Shown here: piece by piece, positions 18,902 through 29,500 of the stretch
Numbering within the stretch: the stretch's first letter is position 1
Layout: the number at the start of each line of letters is the position of its first letter
Source: Rhabdophis nuchalis
Taxonomy: Eukaryota > Chordata > Lepidosauria > Squamata > Natricidae
Direction of reading: 5' to 3'
Assembly: GCA_039707465.1 (NCBI GenBank)
Contig: CM077652.1
Location: 38,825,118 to 38,889,117, forward strand
DNA: 64,000 nucleotides
Position numbers and translations under genes: made by a program
The notes under the pieces: generated by a model
The model's database searches: none
What the model was told of the DNA's origin: nothing
Seen by the model: the letters and a program-made list of their open reading frames with translations, nothing else

Positions 18902-19410
18902 TCAAAAATGATGGAAGAACATCATCATCATATCAGTGAGATATGGAATTCCTGTGAAGGAGTTTAGGACTTTGGTTCCTATCTCTTTCATGTAGAGATT
19001 GGCCACAATGGAGAAAACACATGAACCCATGGTGCAGCTGTGTTTTTGTCTGTAGAAACTTTCGTTGTATTTAGAATACGTGGTCAGGCAGAGGTCCAGC
19101 ATGGCATATATGTAGTTTGGGCTAAGTGTAGTTCTGTTGCCTAATGTGCTGTTTTGTAGCAGTTGTTTCTTCACTACAGTTGTTTCTTCATTCTTCATTA
19201 CATACTTCATCTCATCCAGATCCAATTTTAGTTTCCAAAACTTGCTGACAAAGTCTTGTGAATTGTTGATGTGATAGGTAGTGTTGCTGACCGGAGCTAA
19301 TAGGATGAAGGAGGAGCTAATAAGAGGGTTAGATGTTTCAAGCATGGTAGATAGTGGAGTTGATGCTGCTGACAATGGGTGGAGTTTGGAGTTTTCATAA
19401 AACTTTGGGT
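18902..19410 (-). mobile_element. Penelope-like element reverse transcriptase fragment
   Basis: A 157-residue minus-strand frame carries the Penelope RT landmarks ISSSFILLAPV..NTTYHINNSQDFV, then YNESFYRQKHSCTMGSCV and SIVANLYMKEI..KVLNSFTG. Compared with the usual order, the palm segment between NSQDFV and the FYRQ block looks shortened, and the frame is interrupted after TGIPY where the catalytic YxDD box would follow. An inactive remnant. Confidence 0.78.
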
Positions 19411-19442
19411 TTGTACTTTGCTGCTATTTATACTGAGTCAAG

Positions 19443-20225
19443 GGATAGATAGATAGATAGATAGATTTATTTTTCTATACCGCGTCCTCTCCCCAGGGGG
19501 ACTCGGAGCGGTGCACAGGGAAAATTAAAACAGCATAAAATATATACATAAATAAATACAATAAAAACAAATTAAATCAACTGTCCCTGTACTAAAATCC
19601 CCATTTTAAAATTAACATTCCCTAACCCCTAAGGTAGAGACTAACCTAGGCCGGCCAAGCAGAAAAAGTGAGTTTTTAATTTCTGACGGAAGGAGCGGAG
19701 GTCCGTAGTTGTTCTAATGTCGGGGGGAAGGTCGTTCCAGAGGGCTGGGCCCGCCACAGAGAAGGCCCTTCCCCTGGGCGTCGCCCGCTGACAAAGTCTA
19801 GTGGACGGCACCCGGAGAAGTCCCTCTCTGTGGGAGCAAATCGGCCGGGAATATGTATGGGGCAGAATCCGATCCCGCAGATAGCTAGGTCCCGAGCCAT
19901 GGAGCGCTTTAAAGATGAGAACTAACACCTTGAAGCGCACCCGAAAGACGACAGGTAGCCAGTGCAGCTCGCGCAAGAGCAGTGTTACATGGGTATACCT
20001 TGCGGTACCCATTATTGCTCGCGCGGCTGCATTCTGGACCAGCTGAAGTCTTCGGGTGCACCTCAAGGGGAGCCCCATGTAGAGAGAGTTACAATAGTCC
20101 AGTCGGGATGTCACGAGAGCATGAGTGACTGTGCGAAGGGCGTCCCGATCCAATAGGGGGCGCAACTGGCGAACCAGGCGAACCTGGTAAAACGCCCTCC
20201 TGGATATGTGAGAGTGATTTCCCAT
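19443..20225 (-). mobile_element. L2-group LINE 3' part with (GATA)n tail
   Basis: Minus-strand L2: (GATA)n tail at 19444-19467, 3' UTR, then the last 194 codons open without a stop, from RRAFYQVRLVRQLRPLLDRDAL to GPALWNDLPPDIRTTTDLRSF. 5'-truncated before the RT active site. Lies upstream of RPUSD1 exon 2, antisense to it. Confidence 0.9.
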
Positions 20226-20396
20226 TTCTATTGGAAAATCCTAAGTGATCTCCAAAAACTTGGAGAGCCAGAAAAACCTTTGGGTTAGAAGACAACCCAA
20301 TCCTTTATCGTATTTATCAAACATCTCCTGAGAAATAAAGTGTAACAGTTATGGAAGCTCTGAACTCCTTTCTTTTTCTTCAGAGGGATTCCCACT

Positions 20397-20578
20397 ATGG
20401 AGCCTGTAAGCATTGACAATCTGTCAATTTTGTATCAAAGTGAGGACTTCATCGTGGTCAACAAGCACTGGGATGTCCGCATCGACAGCAAGATGTGGTA
20501 TGAAAAGCTGACTCTGCAGAGTCAGCTAAAGTACCGATTTCCAGAACTTGCTGATCCAGGCACTTATTATGGCTTCAG
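20397..20578 (+). CDS. RPUSD1: RPUSD1 coding exon 1 (start codon)
   Basis: Acceptor tttttcttcag at 20383, then 13 untranslated bases and ATG at 20397; donor TTCAG|GTAAGT at 20579. Encodes MEPVSIDNLSILYQSEDFIV and the family motif VVNKHWDVRIDSK, ending at YGF in phase 2. The start matches the human N-terminus (MEPGSVENLSIVY). Confidence 0.95.
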
Positions 20579-23500
20579 GTAAGTGGGGAGGTTTCTGTGA
20601 GGAGCAGGGTGGCGGCTCTTGATGATGAAGACCTTAATCCCATCTGTTACGAGAGGGCAACTAGGATGCTGCTTTCAAATGCTGTTCCATCTGGGAATGC
20701 GGCTTTTACTTCCTTGCCCATTGAAGCTTTTCCTGTTTGAAGCAATCCTTGGAGTTCAGCACAAGCAGGGCCTTCTCTTAGCTACTCGATTTCCCTGCTG
20801 CAAGTTGGACTGCTGGCTTTTCAAATCATGTACAATTTCTTTTAGATGCTTCTATTGTTGCTATATTGCCCCTTTATATTATTGGGATGTTTCTAGTTTT
20901 GCCTTCTGATTGGTTTTGATTGTGTTTTAATTTTTTAAAGTTGCTATTTAATTTTTTAAGTTGCTATTTGCTTCTGAAGGAGAGTGGGCATCAATAGGGT
21001 GCCACCACCAAAAAGCGACAGCTGCGATCCCACCAAGAGGTCTAGTCCTTCAAATGCTCTAAACCAGAAACTGACCATCTTTTAGGCCTTAGCATAAGAG
21101 TAGGGGTCTACAAATATTTTAATTGGGTTTACATATTAACATATCTTAGGTGTTTTTTTCCCTAGGTTTTGCCACCAGCTGGATTTCTCCACTAGCGGGG
21201 CACTTTGTGTGGCACTGAACAGAGAGGCAGCTGGCAGTGTGTACAAGTGTTTCAAAAATCGGACCGTCACCAAGGCCTATCTTGCATTGGTAAACTACTC
21301 CTGTTCTTTCCACTGTGTGACAACCAGACTGCAGTAGTTTCTTGACTGTAGATATGGAAATGGAAATCTTTCTGAATGTTTAAATTTTGAATTAAGAGGA
21401 TAGACTTTGCTGAACAGTTGTGTGTTTGGGTGATAAGAAAAGAATTGTCATATAACAAGAGAGGTCCTTAAGTAAAGGAAGCTGCTCCTTGGTGGCGGAA
21501 TGGGACAATTGATTGTGGTGACATTGCCACATCTACTTCACCCCAGGCCCACCATCCCAGCCAACCTATTGTAGGTGTTCATTCTCAGCTGTCCCTCTGC
21601 CAGCACTCCTGCCTCAGCACTGGTCCTTTCTTCCCCACCGTGTGGTCATGGTTGATTCACCCAGGGACACTTATCCCTGGCTGATTGATGGTGCAGGACA
21701 ACTATCTGCCAGCCAATCCCCACGGTGAAGGATGGGCCTCTGCCTTCCCATTAGACGGCAGCGGCCTCAGGTGCCAGGGAGGTGGGGGACAGTGGCAGGT
21801 CCGACTGCAAATCTTCCTTCTTCCAGGTGCTGCTGGAGGGAAAGAACAAGAAAGGTTGGGGGAAGCAGGAGATAGTGTAAGAATGAGCCAAGAGGGAAAA
21901 GGGAGAGAAGGAGGAGGAAGCCATGGTGCAGGCCAATGAAAGTTGGGAATGGAGACTTTTGTAAGTGGAGTAAGCAAATTTTGGCACTCCATAAGGAAGG
22001 TTCCTTGTTTATAATGGTCTCGGCGTCCACTGCTCCTCCTCCCTGGTGCTCCACCTGCTTCTATGGCTTTACCCCCAAAGCATTTTAAAACAAAATATCA
22101 TATTTTATTTGGGTTATGTTTAGGCGATTCGATGAAAATCACCCTGTCATGCAAATTGCTTCCTGTCCCCAATGAAGCATGTGTCCAAAACACGCAGGCT
22201 GATCAGGGGCTTTGCACGTGGACCTGCCGCTCTGTCCTCACTTCCTCGTTGCCTGAGGCTTCTGCCATCCAATGGGGAGGCGGGCCCATCCCTCAGCATG
22301 CAGATAGGATTTTATCTTTATCTTTAATCGGATTTTTATACCGCCCTATCTCCCAAAAGGGACTCAGGGTGGTACACAGAAAGAATAAAAAGTAGTAAAT
22401 ACAATGATAATATAAAAGTTAAAAATACATTAAATACAATGGGTCTGTGCTAAAACTTATACTTAAAAACCATTAAACTATTACAGTGCGCTCTACATGG
22501 GTCTAACCTTGAAGTATATTCAAAAGCTGCAACTAGTGCAGAATACAGTGGCGTGGAGACTTCTTGGGGCCCCTAGACTCGCCCATGTTACATTGTTCTG
22601 TGAGCTGCATTGGGTGTCAACTTGCTTCTGAATGCAATTCAAGGTGTCACTTATCATCTTTAAAGCCCTTCATGGCATGGGTCCAGATTCTTTGCAGTCT
22701 CATTCATGGGGTATTGGTCCTTCCCACCCAGGCCAGAAGAAGAGGCATGCTGCGGATCATGTCAATTATGGAATTTTATTTATTATTTATTTTTCGAATT
22801 TATACCCCGCCCTTCTCCTTGTTAGGACCCAAGGCGGCGCACAGGCATTATTAAAAACCATAACAAAAAACACTATACATTATTAAAAACATAAATTAAA
22901 TCCCTTGCTAAAAAAAACCATTTAAAACCCTGAAAATTAAAATTTATAGATAAAAGTCAGAAACGGGGGGCTATGCTAGGCCTGCTTGTTGGAATAGATA
23001 CGTCTTAAGACATTGGCGGAAGAGGTCCGAGGTGGTGCGTAGGTCGGGGAGTAGGCCCCGAGCCATGGAGCGATTTGAAGATGGTCGTCAACACCTTGAA
23101 ACGCATTCGAAAGGCCACAGGCAGCCAGTGCAGCTCGCGCAGGAGAGGTGTTATGTGGGCTTGCCTTGGGGCACCCATAATCACCCGCGCGGCCACATTC
23201 TGCACTAACTGTAGCCTTCGAGTGCACCTCAAGGGGAGCCCCATGTAGAGAGTGTTACAGTAATCCAGCCGGGATGTCACAAGCACTTGAGTGACTGTGC
23301 GAAGGGCCCCCCGGTCCAGTAAGGGGTGCAAACTGGCATGTTTGCGCATGCGCGATAATGGAGGTCGCGCTTTAAAAACACTGAAGGAGCCCGGGGGTCG
23401 TTTTTGCCTTCGGAGGATGTCGCCAGCCCTCACCAACCATCTCCGAGGGTTGGCCTGGCGAGTCGATATGCCAGCCGTCGCGCCGGGCCGCTCAGATGCA

Positions 23501-26500
23501 GAGGGCGAGCCGCGTGAGTGATGGCAGAGGTGAGGAGCGGGAGCACATCCGAGTCGGCCTGTTGCGGCCTAGTGCGTCCTGGTGCGGCTGCCGTCGCGCC
23601 GGGCCGCTCAGATGCAGAGGGCGAGCTGCGTGAGTGATGGCAGAGGTGAGGAGCGGGAGCACATCCGAGTCGGCCTGTTGCGGCCTAGTGCGTCCTGGTG
23701 CGGCTGGAAGCAATGGAGGTAGGCCGCGAAGCCGGGACACGGAAGATAACTAGATGGCCGGATCGGGCCGGGTCGGGAGGACTGCCATCGGACCGCACTA
23801 CTTGTGGCAGATCGTGCGGCCACACCTGACCCCGACCCGACTATTCCCCATCCGATCCGAGGCCGGAGCGGCGATTTGAGGCCGGAGCGGCAGAGTGGCG
23901 AGAATGATGGCAATGAATGTCTGTGCACGATGAAGTTGGGAAGCTGGGAAGCTGGGAAGGCGAGAGGATGCAGTTGGAGAGAGGAGGTCGTTGGAGAGAG
24001 GATGTGGTTGGAGGATGTTGCTGTTGGAAAAGTTGGAGGAGTCGGGAAGGTGAGATGTGAGAGGAGAGACTGGAAGAACGTGGGGAGAGGAAATGTGGAG
24101 ATGAGGAGAGAGGAAGAATGGCAATGGAGAAGGGATGGAGATGGAGATGGAAGAAGGAGAAGGAGATGGAGAAGGGATGGAGACGGAGATGGAAAAAGGA
24201 GAAGGAGAATGGAGAGTTGGTTGGGAGAAATGGAAGGAAAAGTGTTTGAACAGAACGAGGAGGAAAGATGGAGTGGGCGGATGGATGATGAATGCCAAGC
24301 AGCCGGACCGTGGAATGGCCGAGGAAGACCCAGGAAGATCTTGGAGTGACTGCACTGGACTGGAGGAGGTAAGCCGAGCCACCATATGGCAGCACTTTAC
24401 ATCAGGCCGCACGATGGACGAACTAGTTGTGCGGCACTAAATGCAGACTAAGGCTTATGTGGCTGAAAAACACAGATGGATGGGGCCCTCGATGGGACTA
24501 AACTGTGATCTCCCCATCTGCAAGATCTCTAGACTGTCTGATTCTACCCCTCCTGTCTTAAGGATTATATCTATTGCACATAACTCGAACACTTGTCACT
24601 TTATTTTATCCTGGACTCTATTGGACTTGTTTTATGTCTCCTAGGTTTGGACGACCTCTGGGTTTCTAGATATGTACTCTAGGCGTGATCTCCTTTGCCT
24701 GCAAGAGTCTTCCCTCTCGCAGGCCTGGCCCCCTTGTCTAACACGGGCCCACCTCGATGATGGACTGATTGTTCCTGAGAGGTGGGCGAAGCGCAAACAG
24801 AGGGGGTTCTTGGGTAATTTTTTAATTCGGCTTTTAGGGGGTTCCTGGGGGGAAGGGGGGAATAGCCCAGGGGGGGGGACGTCAAACGATTGGGCCGGCT
24901 GGCGGAAGTAGGGTAACGGAGGAAGGGGAAGGGGGGGTCGTTTCCACTGAGGTTTTTTCCATCGACTCGGTCCTAGGGAGGGGCAGGGGCGGTGGGAGGC
25001 GGAATGGGCTTCATCGATTGGGAGACCGTGGCTGCTGGATACAGGCGGTCACGCGCTCCAATTCCCCACGCTCCCATCGCAGACTAGGAGGGCGAGGACC
25101 ACAGAACCGGGGCCCTAGGCTGATGTTATGCAACGCCAGGTCCGTGGTACAAAAAGCCCCCCTCATCCATGACCTTGTGTCAGAGGGGGACCCGGACCTG
25201 GTGGGTATAACGGAAACCTGGTTGGGCCACGAGGGGGGTTTACCCCTTGTAGAAATGTGCCCACCAGGTTACCGAGCCTTTCATCAGCCTAGCGCCCTAG
25301 GGAGGGGTGGGGGGGTAGCGATTATGGTTAAGGAAGGTCTTGAGCCGAGGGAGACCACAATCCCTCAGACGACCGGGTGTGAGTCTCTATGCGTGAGGTG
25401 GGGCCTAGGGAGGCAGTTGGGCGTGTTAGTTGTGTACCTGGCTCCTCGCTATGCAACAACAGCCCTGCCCGAGCTCCTAGAGGTGATAGCCGAGGCAGCG
25501 GTTGAGACCCCCAGACTAGTGGTCATGGGGGACTTTAACTTGCCGTCAGTAGGCGAGGCCTCTGGAGCAGCTTGGGAGTTCATGGCCTCCATGATGGCCA
25601 TGGACCTGACCCAGGTAGTTTTAGGCCCTACTCACGAGAAAGGACAAACCCTGGATCTAATCCTCGTCTCGGGACAGTGGAGTAGTGATCTGGGAATAGG
25701 GGATTTAGCCATCACACCCTTGTTATGGACAGATCACGCTCTCCTCCGGCTAGACTTTCCAATCGCCTCACCTCACCGCGGGGAGGTGGAACCGGATATT
25801 CCTAGATGGTTCCGCCCCAGGCTCCTGATGGACCCGGAAAGGTTCCAGAGGGAGCTTGGGCCAATTCCTGTGACCCTGCCCCGCGACTCGACTGAGGACC
25901 TAGTGGCCGCATGGTTAAGTGCGGCCACGGGGGCCGTGGACCCAGTCGTGCCCTTGCGGCCTCTCCTGCGGCGACAAATCACCCAGACTCCTTTTTTTAT
26001 TGCAAAAGTTTTATTCAGACAAGTTTTCCCCCCTTTTACCCCCCCCGACATATAATATAAAATCACATACAAAAAATATACCCCTCACCTCCCCCCGTCT
26101 TAAAATAAAGTTCTCATTCAAATATTGAGTATTATACCCCCCAACCAACATGATATAAATTTAGTGTAAGATACATCAATCTCTCCCTGACACCCTCTTC
26201 TAAGTTAATTCAGCATATATACATCATAACATAACCATATCCCATTATACCCATCTCTATATTGCTTATCCTCTTATATTTCCCCACCCTCCACCCTAAC
26301 CCACCCCCACCTCCCAGTCAATCCCACCCCCCGAGTTCCGCTGTACACCACTTTAAACATTCCAAACATCCCAGATATTGTTTAATCTATTCACCTATCA
26401 ATCCAAACATTCCTACCTAAAAGCTACATGGTATTTCCCAGTCTGATATTTATTCTGTATATAATTAATCCATTTTGCCCATTCCTGTGTGTAGCTCTCC

Positions 26501-29500
26501 TGCTTCTGGTCTTTTAGGAAAGCTGAAAGTTTTGCCATTTCCGCAAACCCCGCCACTTTTTGAATCCATTGAGCAATTGTCGGTACAAAATCTTTCTTCC
26601 AATGTTGAGCAATCAACAACCTAGCTGCTGTAACCATATACAAAAACAATTTTGTTTCCCCTTTACGAAAATCCTTAGTTATGCCCAATAGAAACATTTG
26701 CGGGGTAAATTCTAATCTTTTCTTAAATACGTTTTGCATAACCCACCATATTTTTATCCAAAAAGCTTTGACCTTATTGCAAATCCACCATACATGGAAG
26801 AAAGTAGCATCTAAACACCCGCATCTCCAGCATTTAGGTTGAAAATTAGGATACATACATGATAATTTCTTAGGATCCAAATACCATCTATAAAACATTT
26901 TATAAAAATTCTCCCTTAAACTTTGTGACTGTGTAAATTTAATATTTTGAACCCATATTTTTTCCCACGTATCCAACATAACGGGTTCATCAAAATTCTG
27001 AGCCCATTTAATCATATAATCCTTGACCAACTCACTTTCTGAATCCCTTTCTAACAGTACATTATATATTCTTTTAACATGTTTTGGGCCAGTCTCTTTT
27101 ATCTGCTTGATCAACTCCACTTCTTTATCCATAAAACCAATCCTGCGATCTTCTTTCCATCTCTTCTGTAACTGTGTGTAGTGTAACCAATTTAAAGTAA
27201 TTCCTGCCTCCAACAGTTGTTCCAAAGTTTTCATCTGCCATTCGCCCCTGTCAAAAGTAAGCACATCTTTATATAAACACCCCCCGAGTGACTTAGTATT
27301 TGTAATCCACATGGTGTCTGCAAGATCCAACCAAAGCGGTATTTTATAATCCCAATTAGGCCGGTGCTTCCTCCAAATTCTCATCAGGGCACTTCGGAGA
27401 GCATGATTGTTAAATACTTTATCCACCTTTTCTTCATAAAACAGATATGCATGCCAACCCAACACAAGATCATGACCTTCTATATTCAATAGTTCAGATT
27501 TTGTTTTCCCAAACCAATCTGCCACACACGTCAATGCCGCCGCTTCATAATACAATCGAAGGTTTGGGAGTCTAAGGCCACCTCTTTCACGAGTATCTTG
27601 CATAATCTTCATCTTTACTCTCGGCTTTTTCTCCTTCCAAACAAAATTATTTAATGTTGCTTGCCATTCTGACAAGATTTTATCTGATTTAAGCACCGGT
27701 ATCATCTGAAATAAAAAAATGAATCTAGGTAGAATATTCATTTTAATTGCTGAAATCCTTCCAAGCAGAGATAGTTGTAGCTTATTCCAAGCTTGAAGAT
27801 CCTTCTGTATCTGTTGCCACAACACTTCATAATTATTTGAAAAAAGTTTTGTATTTATTTCTGCAATTTGTATTCCTAAATATTTAACTTTAGAAACTGT
27901 TTCAAAACCTGCCAAGCTTTCAAGTGACTTCCTCTGAGTCTCTGACATAAATCACCCAGACTCCTTGATTTACCGAGGACCTGAGGGAGATGAAACGCCA
28001 CAAGAGACGCCTAGAGAGCAGATGGAGATCCTCTTGCTCCGAAGCCAACCGAACACTAGTGAGAACCCATGTTAGGACTTACTTAGTGGCGATAAGGGTG
28101 GCCAAACGCGAGTACTGTGCCACCCTTATTGCATCCGCAGACAACCGCCCTGCCGCCCTGTTTGGGGTGACCCGCTCCCTCCTTCACCAGAGGCCGCGGG
28201 TAGCCCCTCTGCAGGGACGAGCAGAGGAATTTGGGACTTATCTGCAGGACAAAATCACTCGGATTCGGAATGAGCTACCCTCCATCGAAAGTGGTCCGGT
28301 GGGATGGTCCGAGGCTGGTCTTGAGGCACCATTCTGGGAGGAGTTTGACTTTGTTACTACCGAGGATATGGACAGGTTGTCAAGGAGACTTAAGGCTACC
28401 ACATGTTTATTGGACCTGTGTCCCTCCTGGCTTGTACTGGCACCCTGGGAGACGACACAAGGCTGGCTCCAGGATATTATGAGTGGGGGGTCTTTGCCTG
28501 CCGTCTTGAAAGAGGCGGTAGTGAGGCCCCTCCTCAAGAAGCCTTCCCTGGACCCAGCATTATTGGAGAATTACCGTCCGGTCTCCAACCTTCACTTTCT
28601 TGCGAAGGTTGTAGAGAGTGTGGTGGCCCAACAGTTTCCGCGACACCTGGAGGAAATTGATTATCTAGACCCGCGCCAGTCCGCCTTCCGACCCGGTCAC
28701 AGCACCAAGACGGCATTGGTCGCGTTGGTTGATGATCTCTGGAGGGCACGGGATAGAAGTTGTTCCTCTATCCTAGTCCTTTTAGACCTCTCGGCGGCTT
28801 TTGATACCATCGACCATGGTATCCTATTGCACCGACTGGGGGGGCTGGGGCTGGGAGTCACCGTTTTACGGTGGTTCTCGTCCTACCTCTCTGGTCGGTC
28901 GCAATATGTGTTGACAGGAGGGCAGAGGTTGACCTCGAGACCCCTTTCATGTGGGGTTCCTCAGGGGTCGGTCCTCTCGCCCCTCCTGTTCAACAATATA
29001 TGAAGCCGCTGGGTGAGATCATCCGTGGTTTTGGGGTGGGATATCATCTGTACACTGATGATACTCAGTTGTATATATCCACCCCAGACCACCCCAACGA
29101 TGCCGCCGAGGTGTTGTCCCGGTGTTTGGAGGCCGTACAGATCTGGATGGGTAGTAACAAACTCAAGCTCAACCCGTCCAAGACCGAGTGGCTGTGGTTT
29201 CCGGCACGCCGGGTCAGCCAGATTACTCCAACTCTGGCCATTGGGGGCGAAACACTGGCCCCCGTGGAGAGGGCGCGCAATTTGGGTGTCCTCCTGGATT
29301 CCCAGTTGTCCATAGAGGACCATGTGGCGGCCGTAGCCAGGGGGGGCGTTTCATCATGAAACGCCCCCCCTGGCTACGGCCAATTGCGCCAATTGCGCCC
29401 CTTACTGGACCGGGCTGCCCTCCGCACAGTCACTCAGGCACTCGTGACTTCCCGACTCGACTACTGTAATGCTCTCTACATGGGGCTTCCCTTGAGGTGC

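Noticed and set aside
23798..24440. Ser/Pro-rich or Glu/Arg-rich proteins of about 100-200 codons on both strands
   Set aside because: They lie in the purine-rich 5' UTR of an L2. The equivalent region of the other full-length copy (53870-54348) gives similar artefacts.
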